Positions 42,158-51,379 of a stretch of DNA of 64,000 bases are shown piece by piece. Both the position numbers and the translations under genes were made by a program. Position 1 is the stretch's first letter, and each line of letters opens with the position of its first letter. The notes beneath the pieces were generated by a model. It did not search any database and was not told the origin of the DNA. It was given only the letters and a program-made list of their open reading frames with translations. The stretch comes from Sinomonas cyclohexanicum (GTDB taxonomy: Bacteria; Actinomycetota; Actinomycetes; Actinomycetales; Micrococcaceae): contig NZ_AP024525.1 of NCBI RefSeq assembly GCF_020886775.1, forward strand, positions 1,612,001 to 1,676,000, in the 5' to 3' direction.

Positions 42158-43849
42158 ATGACCCAACGAGCCCTGTCCGTCCTCACCACCCCGCCGCCGC
42201 TCCCTTCGGGGAGCCTGCGGATCGTCCCGCTCGGCGGGCTCGGTGAGGTCGGGCGGAATATGGCCGTCTTCGAGATCGGGGGCAAGCTCCTGGTGGTCGA
42301 CTGCGGCGTCCTGTTCCCCGAGGAGACGCAGCCCGGCGTCGACCTCATCCTCCCCGACTTCTCGTACATCGAGGACCGGCTGGACGACATCCTCGCCGTC
42401 GTGCTCACCCACGGCCACGAAGACCACATCGGCGGCGTCCCGTACCTCCTGCGGCGCCGCAGGGACATCCCCCTCGTGGGCTCCCAGCTGACGCTCGCCT
42501 TCGTCGAGGCGAAGCTCGCCGAGCACCGCATCACCCCGGTGCTGCGCGTGGTCGAGGAGGGGCAGGTGCTCGACTTCGGCCCGTTCCAGACCGAGTTCAT
42601 CGCCGTGAACCACTCCATCCCGGACGCCCTCGCCGTGTTCATCCGCACCGCGGGCGGCACTGTGCTGCACACGGGCGACTTCAAGATGGACCAGCTCCCG
42701 CTCGACGGCCGCATCACGGACCTGCGCCACTTCGCCCGCCTCGGCGAGGAGGGCGTGGACCTGTTCATGGCGGACTCGACGAACGCGGACGTCCCGGGGT
42801 TCACGACTGCGGAGAAGGAGATCGGCCCCACGCTCGACCGCTTCTTCGGGCAGGCCCGCAAGCGGATCATCGTGGCGAGCTTCTCCTCGCACGTCCACCG
42901 CGTGCAGCAGGTGCTCGACGCCGCGCATCACCACGGCCGGAAGGTCGCCTTCGTGGGGCGGTCGATGGTGCGCAACATGGGCATCGCCGCGAAGCTCGGC
43001 TACCTCGACGTGCCCCCGGGCATCCTCGTGGACATCAAGCAGATCGACGAGATCCCCGACCACCGGCTCGTGCTCATGTCCACCGGATCGCAGGGCGAGC
43101 CCATGGCCGCACTCTCGCGCATGGCCAGCGGCGACCACCGGGTCCAGGTCGGGCAGGGCGACATGGTCATCCTCGCGTCATCGCTCATCCCCGGCAACGA
43201 GAACGCCGTCTTCCGCGTGGTCAACGGGCTGCTCAAGCTCGGCGCGACCGTCGTCCACAAGGGCATGGCCAAGGTCCACGTCTCCGGCCATGCCGCCGCC
43301 GGCGAGCTGCTCTACTGCTACAACATCGTCGAGCCCCTCAACGCGATGCCTGTGCACGGGGAGACCCGGCACCTCATCGCCAACGGCAACCTCGCGCTCG
43401 AGACCGGAATGGAGCCCGAGAGCGTGATCCTCGCGGACAACGGCACGGTCGTGGACCTCGCCGACGGCGTCGCGAAGATCGTCGGCCAGGTCGAGGTCGG
43501 CTTCGTCTACGTCGACGGCAGCAGCGTCGGCGAGATCACCGATGTCGACCTCAAGGACCGCCGGATCCTCGGCGAGGAGGGGTTCATCTCGGTCATCACG
43601 GTCGTGAACCGCTCCACGGGCAAGGTCGTCTCCGGCCCGGAGATCCACGCGCGCGGCGTCGCCGAGGACGATTCAGTGTTCGACGACATCATCCCCAAGG
43701 TCAACGAGGCGCTCGAGGAAGCCATCCTGGCCAGGCCGGACCACACCGCCCATCAGCTCCAGCAGGTGGTGCGGCGCGTCATCGGCACGTGGGTGAGCCG
43801 CAAGCTCCGTCGCAAGCCGATGATCATCCCGGTAGTCCTCGAGGCCTGA
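42158..43849 (+). CDS. rnj: ribonuclease J
   Basis: The 563-aa metallo-beta-lactamase enzyme has the zinc motif LTHGHEDHIGG, the beta-CASP signatures VLHTGDFKMDQ, ASFSSHVHRVQQ and MSTGSQGEPMAAL, and the C-terminal HVSGHAAAGELLY. RNase J has 5' exonuclease and endonuclease activity in RNA maturation and decay. ATG 42158 has GGAG upstream. The gene ends before a strong hairpin. Confidence 0.95.
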   Translation: MTQRALSVLTTPPPLPSGSLRIVPLGGLGEVGRNMAVFEIGGKLLVVDCGVLFPEETQPGVDLILPDFSYIEDRLDDILAVVLTHGHEDHIGGVPYLLRRRRDIPLVGSQLTLAFVEAKLAEHRITPVLRVVEEGQVLDFGPFQTEFIAVNHSIPDALAVFIRTAGGTVLHTGDFKMDQLPLDGRITDLRHFARLGEEGVDLFMADSTNADVPGFTTAEKEIGPTLDRFFGQARKRIIVASFSSHVHRVQQVLDAAHHHGRKVAFVGRSMVRNMGIAAKLGYLDVPPGILVDIKQIDEIPDHRLVLMSTGSQGEPMAALSRMASGDHRVQVGQGDMVILASSLIPGNENAVFRVVNGLLKLGATVVHKGMAKVHVSGHAAAGELLYCYNIVEPLNAMPVHGETRHLIANGNLALETGMEPESVILADNGTVVDLADGVAKIVGQVEVGFVYVDGSSVGEITDVDLKDRRILGEEGFISVITVVNRSTGKVVSGPEIHARGVAEDDSVFDDIIPKVNEALEEAILARPDHTAHQLQQVVRRVIGTWVSRKLRRKPMIIPVVLEA

Positions 43850-43868
43850 CGCCTCCGGCGAGAAGCAT

Positions 43869-43920
43869 CGCGAAAGGCCGCCGCTCCCGTGGAAATCCGC
43901 GGGGACGGCGGCCTTTCGCG
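43869..43920 (+). terminator. rnj terminator hairpin
   Basis: CGCGAAAGGCCGCCG (43869-43883) is perfectly complementary to 43906-43920, a 15-bp stem whose inner TCCC/GGGA can extend it. It separates rnj from the leaderless ftsK promoter, whose TACGGT begins 2 nt later. Confidence 0.8.
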
Positions 43921-43934
43921 GTACGGTTGCGAAT

Positions 43935-46865
43935 ATGGCGACTCGTACCTCCTCCACGCCACCCACCAGATCGAACCCGTCGCGATCCGGCGCCTCGAAC
44001 CGGTCCAGCGCGTCCAAGCCGGGCGCCCGGACCGGGACCGGCGCGCCCCGCGGGAAGACGGGCAACGGGAGGACGACGACGCGCGGCGTCACCACGACGG
44101 ACGCCGGCCAGCCGTGGCTGGCGCGCATGATCGGCGGGACATGGGGGGCGCTCGCCCACGCGGTCGGCGGAGGGGTGCGCCGCATCGGGACAGACGTGAG
44201 CGACCTCGACCCCGAAGAGCGCCGCGACGGCGCCGCCCTGTTCAACCTGGTCCTTGCCGTGTTCATCGCGACCTTTGCCTGGTGGGGCTGGACAGGCTGG
44301 TTCCCCGACACGGTCTACGCCGTGGTCAACGGCACCTTCGGGTGGGTCTCGCTCCTGCTCCCGCTCATGCTCGGGGTGTGCGCGTTCCGGCTCTTCCGGA
44401 AGCCGGCCGACCACCGCGGCAACAACCGGGTGGGGATCGGATTCCTCGTCATGACCTTCGCCGCCACCGGTCTGGCCCACGTGCTCGGGGGCCTGCCCTC
44501 GGCGGCCAACGGCTTCGACGGGCTCCGGATGGCGGGCGGCATGCTCGGCTTCCTCGCCGCCTCGCTCCTCGCGGCGATCCACCCCGCGGTTCCGGTCATC
44601 GTCTACTCCCTTCTCGCGTTCGTCTCCGTCCTGATCGTCACCGCGACGCCGTTCGCCGCCATCCCACGCCGCATCCGCGCCGCGTGGGAGCACCTCATGG
44701 GCCTCGATCTCGGGCCCGAGGAGACGGACGGCCATGACCGCAGCTACCTCTACGACACCGATCGCAGGGCTCAGGAGGCGGCCCGAGAGCGGCGCAAGAA
44801 GAAGCGCCGCCTCTTCGGCAAGGACGCCGAGGACGCCGGCGACCATCCCGACGGACTGGCCGGGGACGAGCCGTACGAGCAGGCCCTCGTCGACGACCCG
44901 GCCGCGGCGGACGCCACGGTGCCAATGCCGGCCGCAGCGCCGGGCCGCTCCCAGGCCGAGGCGGCGATCCAGAAGATCCGGGCTGCGCAGGGGCGCGGCG
45001 GTGCGGCTGGTGCGGGAGCGGCGTCGGCCTCGACGGGGGAGCCCACCGAGGCGATCCCCACGGTGGGCCTCCCGACGCCCAACCCCGGCGCGACGACCCA
45101 CGTGCCCTCGACGCCGGTCGCACCGACCCCGCCGCCGACCCCGATCCCGCAGCGCACCGAGCAGCTCCAGCTCTCGGGCGACGTCGCATACACCCTCCCG
45201 TCGTCGGACTTCCTCGTGCAGGGCTCGGCGCCGAAGGAGCGGACCGAGGCGAACGACGCCGTGGTGGCGGCGCTCACGAGCACGCTGACGCAGTTCAACG
45301 TCGATGCCGAGGTCACCGGGTTCTCCCGTGGGCCGACCGTCACGCGGTACGAGATCGAGCTCTCGCCGGGTACCAAGGTCGAGAAGGTCACGGCGCTGTC
45401 CAAGAACATCGCCTACGCCGTCGCGAGCTCGGACGTGCGCATCCTCAGCCCCATCCCCGGCAAGAGCGCGATCGGCATCGAGATCCCCAACACGGACCGC
45501 GAGACCGTCTCGCTCGGCGACGTGCTGCGCAGCCAGAACGCGCGCCGCACCGAGCACCCCATGGTCATGGGAGTCGGCAAAGACGTCGAGGGCGGCTTCG
45601 TCGTGGCGAACCTCGCCAAGATGCCCCACCTGCTCGTGGCGGGTGCGACCGGCGCCGGCAAGTCCTCCTTCGTGAACTCGATGATCACCTCGATCCTCAT
45701 GCGCGCCACGCCGGACGAGGTGCGCATGGTCATGGTCGACCCCAAGCGCGTCGAGCTCACCGCGTACGAGGGCGTCCCGCACCTCATCACGCCCATCATC
45801 ACGAACCCGAAGAAGGCCGCCGAGGCGCTCCAGTGGGTCGTCCGGGAGATGGACGCCCGGTATGACGACCTCGCGAACTACGGCTTCAAGCACATCGACG
45901 ACTTCAACAAGGCCGTCCGTGCCGGCAAGGTCGTCCCACCGCCGGGATCCGAGCGCAAGGTGCGGCCGTACCCGTACCTGCTTGTCATCGTCGACGAGCT
46001 CGCCGACCTCATGATGGTCGCGCCGCGGGACGTCGAGGATTCGATCGTGCGCATCACCCAGCTCGCGCGAGCGGCCGGCATCCACCTCGTCCTCGCGACC
46101 CAGCGCCCGTCCGTGGACGTGGTCACGGGCCTCATCAAGGCCAACGTGCCCTCGCGCATGGCATTCGCGACCTCGTCGGTCACGGATTCCCGCGTGGTGC
46201 TCGACCAGCCCGGGGCCGAGAAGCTCATCGGCCAGGGCGATGCGCTGTTCCTGCCCATGGGCGCCTCGAAGCCCATGCGCGTCCAGGGCGCGTGGGTGTC
46301 CGAGTCGGAGATCCACAAGGTCGTCGAGCACGTCAAGGGCCAGCTCACCGTGACGTACCGCGACGACGTCGCGGTCGAGGCGGAGAAGAAGCAGATCGAC
46401 GAGGAGATCGGCGACGACCTCGAGGTGCTCCTCCAGGCCACCGAGCTCGTGGTCACGACCCAGTTCGGCTCGACCTCCATGCTCCAGCGCAAGCTGCGCG
46501 TCGGCTTCGCCAAGGCCGGGCGCCTGATGGACCTCCTCGAGAGCCGCGGCGTGGTCGGACCGTCGGAGGGCTCCAAGGCGCGCGATGTCCTCGTCAAGCC
46601 CGACGACCTGCCCGCGGTGCTCTCCGCGCTGCGAGGCGAGGACGCGCCGTCGTCCGCGTCTAACCCCACAGACCAGGCGTTGGCCGACAACGCGAGCGCG
46701 AACCACCACGTCGGCCAGTACGAGGTCGACTCGCCCTACGCCGAGGACCTCGTGGCCAAGGACCTCGACTCCCGTCCGCACGCCGTCGACTACCACGACG
46801 GGGACGACGCCTCTGGCGGCGACGACGAGGGCGGCGAGGACGCGTGGCAGCTGACTGGACGCTAG
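43935..46865 (+). CDS. ftsK: DNA translocase FtsK
   Basis: The 976-aa protein couples chromosome segregation to division. It has a Ser/Thr/Arg-rich lead, four membrane helices (about 105-250), a linker rich in Pro/Ala, the alpha/beta motor with Walker A LLVAGATGAGKSSFVN and Walker B YLLVIVDELADLMM, and a C-terminal gamma winged helix (QRKLRVGFAKAGRLMDLLES) that reads orientation sequences. A long acidic tail follows. TACGGT (43922-43927) ends 7 nt before ATG 43935, so no ribosome-binding site is expected. Confidence 0.95.
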   Translation: MATRTSSTPPTRSNPSRSGASNRSSASKPGARTGTGAPRGKTGNGRTTTRGVTTTDAGQPWLARMIGGTWGALAHAVGGGVRRIGTDVSDLDPEERRDGAALFNLVLAVFIATFAWWGWTGWFPDTVYAVVNGTFGWVSLLLPLMLGVCAFRLFRKPADHRGNNRVGIGFLVMTFAATGLAHVLGGLPSAANGFDGLRMAGGMLGFLAASLLAAIHPAVPVIVYSLLAFVSVLIVTATPFAAIPRRIRAAWEHLMGLDLGPEETDGHDRSYLYDTDRRAQEAARERRKKKRRLFGKDAEDAGDHPDGLAGDEPYEQALVDDPAAADATVPMPAAAPGRSQAEAAIQKIRAAQGRGGAAGAGAASASTGEPTEAIPTVGLPTPNPGATTHVPSTPVAPTPPPTPIPQRTEQLQLSGDVAYTLPSSDFLVQGSAPKERTEANDAVVAALTSTLTQFNVDAEVTGFSRGPTVTRYEIELSPGTKVEKVTALSKNIAYAVASSDVRILSPIPGKSAIGIEIPNTDRETVSLGDVLRSQNARRTEHPMVMGVGKDVEGGFVVANLAKMPHLLVAGATGAGKSSFVNSMITSILMRATPDEVRMVMVDPKRVELTAYEGVPHLITPIITNPKKAAEALQWVVREMDARYDDLANYGFKHIDDFNKAVRAGKVVPPPGSERKVRPYPYLLVIVDELADLMMVAPRDVEDSIVRITQLARAAGIHLVLATQRPSVDVVTGLIKANVPSRMAFATSSVTDSRVVLDQPGAEKLIGQGDALFLPMGASKPMRVQGAWVSESEIHKVVEHVKGQLTVTYRDDVAVEAEKKQIDEEIGDDLEVLLQATELVVTTQFGSTSMLQRKLRVGFAKAGRLMDLLESRGVVGPSEGSKARDVLVKPDDLPAVLSALRGEDAPSSASNPTDQALADNASANHHVGQYEVDSPYAEDLVAKDLDSRPHAVDYHDGDDASGGDDEGGEDAWQLTGR

Positions 46866-46874
46866 GCTGAGACG

Positions 46875-47483
46875 GTGACCACCCCTCCGGCCGCACCCTC
46901 CTCACAGCTGTGGAACGTGCCCAACATCCTCACGATGGTGAGGATCGTCCTCGTCCCGTTCTTCATCTGGTCCATGCTCGCGGACGGCACGCAGCACGGC
47001 GGGCTGCGGTGGGTCGCCTTCGTCCTGTTCGCCGTCGCGATCTACACGGACCAGCTGGACGGCTCGATCGCCCGGAAGCGCAACCTCATCACGGATTTCG
47101 GCAAGATCGCGGATCCCATTGCCGACAAGCTCCTCACCGGCTCGGCGCTCGTGCTGCTCTCGGTGCTCGGCGAACTGCCGTGGTGGATCACGATCCTCAT
47201 TCTCGTCCGGGAGTGGGGCATCACGGCCCTGCGGTTCGTCGTGATCCGGTATGGGGTCATGCCCGCATCGCCCGGTGGGAAGCTCAAGACCGTACTCCAG
47301 ACGGTCGCGATCCTGCTGTACCTGTTCCCGCTCACCCCGGGGACCCCCATCCTGGCCGCCATCGCGTTCTGGATCATGATCCTCGCCCTCGCGGTGACCG
47401 TGGTGACCGGCATCGACTACATCGCCAAGGCCGTCCGCCTGCGTGCTACCGCCTTGAAGGGCCGGCATCCTGAAGGGCGATGA
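46875..47483 (+). CDS. pgsA: CDP-diacylglycerol--glycerol-3-phosphate 3-phosphatidyltransferase
   Basis: The 202-aa membrane enzyme has the CDP-alcohol phosphatidyltransferase motif spelled DQLDGSIARKRNLITDFG and ending KIADPIADK, plus about five helices. It makes phosphatidylglycerophosphate. TAGGCT (46863-46868), which contains the ftsK stop, ends 6 nt before GTG 46875, again a leaderless pattern. The order ftsK-pgsA-cinA-clgR-recA is conserved. Confidence 0.93.
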   Translation: MTTPPAAPSSQLWNVPNILTMVRIVLVPFFIWSMLADGTQHGGLRWVAFVLFAVAIYTDQLDGSIARKRNLITDFGKIADPIADKLLTGSALVLLSVLGELPWWITILILVREWGITALRFVVIRYGVMPASPGGKLKTVLQTVAILLYLFPLTPGTPILAAIAFWIMILALAVTVVTGIDYIAKAVRLRATALKGRHPEGR

Positions 47484-47487
47484 GCTG

Positions 47488-47985
47488 ATGGGGAGCATCG
47501 CCGGAGGCGAGGCGACGACGGCACGCGAGGTCGTCGAGGCGTTCATCGCCCGAGGGGTGACCGCGGCTACCGCCGAGTCGCTCACGGCGGGCCTCGTCGC
47601 GGCTACGATCGCGGACGTGGCGGGGGCGTCGGCGATGCTGCGCGGCGGCGTCGTGAGCTACTCGAGCGAGGTGAAGGCAGACGTGCTCGGCGTGTCCCGC
47701 GAGCTGCTCGACGCGGCGGGGTCGGTGGACGCCGAGGTGGCGCGGCAGATGGCCGACGGCGCGAGGCGGGTCTGCGGCGCCGACTACGGGGTGGCGACGA
47801 CCGGGGTGGCCGGGCCCGAGCCCCATGACGGCAAGCCCGTGGGCACAGTCTTCGTCGCGGTGGCCGGTCCCACCGGCACCACGGTGGGATCGTACCGGTT
47901 CGACGGCGACCGCCCGGCGATCCGGACCGCCGCTACTCGGGCCGCCTTGGTCCGCCTCCTGGAAGCGCTGCGCGCCGACGCCTGA
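47488..47985 (+). CDS. cinA: CinA C-terminal-type nicotinamide-nucleotide amidohydrolase
   Basis: The 165-aa single-domain protein has [37 protein letters not shown] and [18 protein letters not shown], the PncC/CinA-C motifs. It deamidates nicotinamide mononucleotide in NAD salvage. The N-terminal molybdopterin-binding-like domain of full CinA is absent, as in most actinobacteria. ATG 47488 is 4 nt after the pgsA stop. Confidence 0.9.
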   Translation: MGSIAGGEATTAREVVEAFIARGVTAATAESLTAGLVAATIADVAGASAMLRGGVVSYSSEVKADVLGVSRELLDAAGSVDAEVARQMADGARRVCGADYGVATTGVAGPEPHDGKPVGTVFVAVAGPTGTTVGSYRFDGDRPAIRTAATRAALVRLLEALRADA

Positions 47986-48110
47986 AACTGGGAGTCAGCT
48001 GTGAATTATGTCTGACGGGCGGATGCCGGGGAACAATGCAGGTGTCGCGGAAGTTGTGGATAGTGTCGTCAGCGATTGCCGGCGGCACTAGGATGATTCA
48101 CACGGAGCCT

Positions 48111-48121
48111 CGCATCACGCG
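48111..48121. promoter_or_regulatory. candidate ClgR binding site upstream of clgR
   Basis: CGC-ATCAC-GCG fits the CGC-N5-GCG core of the actinobacterial ClgR box. It lies 125-135 nt before the clgR start, just after a possible -10 TAGGAT (48089-48094), so it could serve autoregulation. The core is short and could occur by chance in GC-rich DNA. Confidence 0.35.
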
Positions 48122-48245
48122 GGGGCCTGGACCAAGGAGCGCATCGATACACATGGTTAAGCAGCCCGTATCCGTCGACGGCGTAGTGCGCTGGCGTGAC
48201 GTGGGCTTGGCCGACATCGGTAAGCAGGAACAGAAGGAGCGCAAG

Positions 48246-48578
48246 ATGGTTGTTCTGCGTCATGAGATCGGAGACGTCCTGCGTGACGTCCGTCAGCGCC
48301 AGGGCCGTACGCTCCGTGAAGTCTCGCACAACGCGCGTGTGTCCCTCGGCTATCTGAGTGAGGTTGAGCGCGGCCAGAAGGAGGCCTCCTCCGAGCTGCT
48401 TTCATCGATCTGCTCAGCACTCGATGTGCCGCTTTCGGTCATGCTCCGCGAGGTCAGCGACCGCGTGGCCATCGCCGAGGGCATCACCATCCCCGACACT
48501 GTGCCGCAGGAGTTCGCCCAGCGGTACGGCCGGGAAATGAACACGGACTTGGACGCCGAGCTGACCAAGATCAGCTGA
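48246..48578 (+). CDS. clgR: ClgR-type XRE transcriptional regulator
   Basis: The 110-aa protein is a single helix-turn-helix: [20 protein letters not shown], then [20 protein letters not shown] and a helix to [11 protein letters not shown]. This is the ClgR signature, a regulator of clp protease and stress genes in actinobacteria, and the position after cinA and before recA matches other genomes. ATG 48246 has AAGGAG 9 nt upstream. The frame is open to an ATG at 48153, giving 31 more residues with coding-like composition, so a longer form is possible. Confidence 0.85.
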   Translation: MVVLRHEIGDVLRDVRQRQGRTLREVSHNARVSLGYLSEVERGQKEASSELLSSICSALDVPLSVMLREVSDRVAIAEGITIPDTVPQEFAQRYGREMNTDLDAELTKIS

Positions 48579-48597
48579 CGCCAGCACGAGGAGACAG

Positions 48598-48623
48598 GGG
48601 CCGGACGCTGATGCGTCCGGCCC
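48598..48623. terminator. terminator between clgR and the marR-type gene
   Basis: GGGCCGGACGC pairs perfectly with GCGTCCGGCCC over a TGAT loop. It ends clgR transcription and, read from the other strand, follows the MarR-type gene whose stop is at 48657. Confidence 0.75.
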
Positions 48624-48656
48624 GTGTCTGTGTTCGGCTTCTGTGTTCCGCTGTGC

Positions 48657-49121
48657 TCAGTGCCGGGGTGCGAGGGCTTCGTTCATCCGACGGATGTACC
48701 GGGCGAGGTCTGCGAGCTCCTGGGGCTCCCACGAGGCGAGCCGCTCGGCGAAGAACTCGTGGCGACGGCGCTTCAACTCGGCAACATGACGGTCGCCCTC
48801 AGGGGTCAGGGTGACCTGCTGCGCGCGCCGGTCGCTCGGATCCGACTCCTTGGCGACCAGGCCGACCTCCTCGAGGAGCGCGATCTGCCGGCTCACGGTC
48901 GGCTTGCCGACGCCCACGGCCACCGCGAGGTCCGTCACGCGCTGAGGGCCATCCCGGTGCAGGATCGTCAGGAGGCCGTAGGCGGCCGGGTCCAGATCCG
49001 GATGGAGATCGCGGGACAGGCCCATGGATGCGGCGCGGCCGCGGCGCCAGAAGACGGCGAGCTGCTGCTCGACGTCGATGAGGGCGTCGTCGAACGCGGC
49101 TGACGCATGCGGGGTGGACAT
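48657..49121 (-). CDS. MarR-family transcriptional regulator
   Basis: The 154-aa protein has the MarR winged helix: AAYGLLTILHRDGPQRVTDL, VGVGKPTVSRQIALLEEVGL and the wing SDPSDRRAQQVTLTPEG. The target and ligand are unknown; it stands alone. On the minus strand TAAGAT (49128-49133) ends 6 nt before ATG 49121, so the mRNA is likely leaderless. Confidence 0.88.
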   Translation of the reverse strand: MSTPHASAAFDDALIDVEQQLAVFWRRGRAASMGLSRDLHPDLDPAAYGLLTILHRDGPQRVTDLAVAVGVGKPTVSRQIALLEEVGLVAKESDPSDRRAQQVTLTPEGDRHVAELKRRRHEFFAERLASWEPQELADLARYIRRMNEALAPRH

Positions 49122-49192
49122 GCCTTCATCTTAGGGGCGGACGCCGTGGGCGACGGGCGCGTCCCCGGGGGCTCATGGGGGATAATTGCTGA

Positions 49193-49414
49193 GTGCGGAA
49201 CAGTGATTTCTGGCGGCTGATGGAAGACGAGTTCGGCGCGGGCTATGCGCACGTGCTGGCGTCCTCCGCCGTGCTGGCAGCGGTGGGGGGCCGCACGGCC
49301 GAGGAGGCCCTCAAGGCCGGGGTCCATCCTCGCAGCGTGTGGAGTGCCGTCTGCGACCTCCAGGATGTCCCGCCGGAACGCCGTCTCGGCAAGGACCGTC
49401 CCGTCAAGGACTGA
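49193..49414 (+). CDS. DUF3046 protein
   Basis: The 73-aa protein (start SDFWRLMEDEFGAGYAHVLA, end WSAVCDLQDVPPERRLGKD) is the small actinobacterial DUF3046 family, typically found just before recA. Function is unknown; the location hints at DNA repair. GATAAT (49181-49186) ends 6 nt before GTG 49193. Confidence 0.85.
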   Translation: MRNSDFWRLMEDEFGAGYAHVLASSAVLAAVGGRTAEEALKAGVHPRSVWSAVCDLQDVPPERRLGKDRPVKD

Positions 49415-49472
49415 ACCGGCCGTTCTCGGCCCGCGGGAAGAGTTCCGCGAAGAGATCGGCGACACGCCGGGG

Positions 49473-49501
49473 TTGATTCGAAGATGTGTTCGGGATAGCG
49501 G
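49473..49501 (+). promoter_or_regulatory. recA: LexA-type SOS box and upstream recA promoter
   Basis: TCGAAGATGTGTTCGG (49478-49493) matches 10 of 12 fixed positions of the actinobacterial LexA box and overlaps a TTGATT-17-TAGCGG promoter-like pair. It lies about 170 nt before recA and would be the LexA-repressed promoter. Confidence 0.7.
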
Positions 49502-49573
49502 TAAAGTCCTCCACAGAGGATTCCAAGTGCAAACTATGCCGAATTGTCCACATAGCGGGGCCATGTGCTTCGA

Positions 49574-49596
49574 CTGTCGGTGGGCGTCGGTAGCGT
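49574..49596 (+). promoter_or_regulatory. recA: RecA-NDp (PafBC-type) promoter of recA
   Basis: CTGTCGGTG, exactly 8 nt, then TAGCGT reproduces the mycobacterial RecA-NDp motif (TTGTCRGTG-N8-TANNNT) except for the first base. In mycobacteria this LexA-independent promoter is activated by PafBC after DNA damage. Here it lies nearest the gene, as in M. tuberculosis. Confidence 0.75.
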
Positions 49597-49663
49597 GAGC
49601 GGCATGGAGGAGCGGCAGGCAGGACAGGGCGCTGCCGCGGCAGACCAGACTCGGAGGTAGACC

Positions 49664-50719
49664 ATGGCAGCATCAACGCCGGACCGCCAGAAGGCACTCG
49701 AGGCGGCGCTCGCGCAGATCGACAAGCAGTTCGGCAAGGGCTCGATTATGCGGCTCGGGGACGACACCCGCGCCCCGATCGAGGTCATCCCCACGGGCTC
49801 CATCGCGCTGGACGTAGCCCTCGGCATCGGCGGGCTCCCGCGGGGCCGTGTGGTCGAGATCTACGGCCCGGAATCGTCCGGTAAGACGACCGTGGCCCTC
49901 CATGCGGTGGCCAATGCCCAGCGCAACGGCGGCATCGCCGCGTTCATCGACGCCGAGCATGCCCTCGACCCCGAGTACGCAGCCAAGCTCGGCGTCGACA
50001 CGGATGCGCTGCTCGTGTCCCAGCCGGATACCGGCGAGCAGGCGCTCGAGATCATGGACATGCTCGTGGGCTCGGGATCGCTCGACATCATCGTCATCGA
50101 CTCCGTGGCCGCGCTCGTGCCGCGCGCCGAGATCGAGGGCGAGATGGGAGACAGCCACGTCGGCCTCCAGGCCCGCCTCATGAGCCAGGCGCTGCGGAAG
50201 GTCACCGGCCGGCTCAACCAGACGAAGACCACGGCGATCTTCATCAACCAGCTGCGCGAGAAGATCGGCGTGTTCTTCGGTTCCCCGGAGACCACGACGG
50301 GTGGCAAGGCGCTCAAGTTCTACGCCTCGGTCCGCATCGATGTCCGCCGGATCCAGACCCTCAAGGAGGGTGCCGACTCGGTCGGAAACCGCACCAAGGC
50401 GAAGATCGTCAAGAACAAGATGGCCCCGCCCTTCAAGCAGGCCGAGTTCGACATCATCTACGGTCAGGGGATCTCCCGCGAGGGCGGCATCATCGACATG
50501 GGCGTCGAGCACGGCATCATCAAGAAGTCCGGCTCGTGGTTCACGTATGACGGCGACCAGCTCGGTCAGGGCATGGAGAACTCCCGCCGGTTCCTCCGCG
50601 ACAACCCCGAGCTCGCCGAGGAGCTCGAGCGGCTCATCAAGGAGAAGCTCGGCGTGGGTGTCAAGAAGGACGCCGAGGACGAGGAGCAGCCGCGCCTCAA
50701 GGCTGTCGACGGGGACTAG
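49664..50719 (+). CDS. recA: recombinase RecA
   Basis: The 351-aa protein performs strand exchange and activates LexA self-cleavage. It shows Walker [27 protein letters not shown], Walker [14 protein letters not shown] and loop L2 [20 protein letters not shown]. No intein is present. GGAGG precedes ATG 49664, and two damage-type promoters lie upstream. recX follows directly after the stop. Confidence 0.98.
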   Translation: MAASTPDRQKALEAALAQIDKQFGKGSIMRLGDDTRAPIEVIPTGSIALDVALGIGGLPRGRVVEIYGPESSGKTTVALHAVANAQRNGGIAAFIDAEHALDPEYAAKLGVDTDALLVSQPDTGEQALEIMDMLVGSGSLDIIVIDSVAALVPRAEIEGEMGDSHVGLQARLMSQALRKVTGRLNQTKTTAIFINQLREKIGVFFGSPETTTGGKALKFYASVRIDVRRIQTLKEGADSVGNRTKAKIVKNKMAPPFKQAEFDIIYGQGISREGGIIDMGVEHGIIKKSGSWFTYDGDQLGQGMENSRRFLRDNPELAEELERLIKEKLGVGVKKDAEDEEQPRLKAVDGD

Positions 50720-51286
50720 GTGGCGGGCCGCAGCCGCCCCCAGGGGCCTCCGCCGCCCGAGCAGGATCCCGATGCAGACCCCGAGTCGGTGGCGCGCGCC
50801 ATCCTGCTCCGGCAGCTGACCATGGGGCCCCGGAGCCGTCACCAGCTCGAGCAGAAGCTGCGCGATCGGAAGGTGCCCGAGGACGTGTCGGCGGCGCTCC
50901 TCGCCCGCTTCGAGGACGTCGGCCTCGTGGACGATGCGGAGTTCGCCCGCATGTGGGTCCGCAGTCGCGGCGAGACGAGGTCGCTCGGCCGGGCCGCGCT
51001 CCGACGCGAACTGGGCGAGAAGGGCATCAAGGGCGAGACCGCCGAGGAGGCGCTCGACGAGCTCACCCCTGAGGCCGAGGAGCACTCCGCGCGGCGGCTC
51101 CTCGCGCGCCGCATGAGGCCGTTCGACCGGGCGGATCCAGCCGCCCGGGACAAGGAGCTCCGCAGGCTCGTGGGCATGCTCGCCCGGAAAGGGCACGCCC
51201 CCGGAACCGCCTTCCGGCTGGCGGCGGAGGCCCTCGGCGACACCGGCCAAGTCGACGACGGAGAGGTCGGATTCGAGCCGAACTGA
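50720..51286 (+). CDS. recX: RecX regulatory protein
   Basis: The 188-aa helical protein inhibits RecA filaments. Repeats include LTMGPRSRHQLEQKLRDRKV, LVDDAEFARMWVRSR and the final GMLARKGHAPGTAFRLAAEA. GTG 50720 abuts the recA stop, so RecX is made from the same mRNA. A Pro-rich lead (residues 5-20) is common in actinobacteria. Confidence 0.93.
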   Translation: MAGRSRPQGPPPPEQDPDADPESVARAILLRQLTMGPRSRHQLEQKLRDRKVPEDVSAALLARFEDVGLVDDAEFARMWVRSRGETRSLGRAALRRELGEKGIKGETAEEALDELTPEAEEHSARRLLARRMRPFDRADPAARDKELRRLVGMLARKGHAPGTAFRLAAEALGDTGQVDDGEVGFEPN

Positions 51287-51344
51287 GGTGAAGCGCCGCG
51301 GCGCCGGGCGTGTCTGTGCGCTTACTGGGAATTCTGTGACTAGA

Positions 51345-51372
51345 GTGACAAATGGGATTACTGCGGTATTCT
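51345..51372 (+). promoter_or_regulatory. promoter of the secreted lytic transglycosylase-like gene
   Basis: GTGACA (51345-51350) and TATTCT (51367-51372) are 16 bp apart, and the -10 ends 7 nt before the GTG start, giving a leaderless mRNA. Confidence 0.55.
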
Positions 51373-51379
51373 CGAACTC

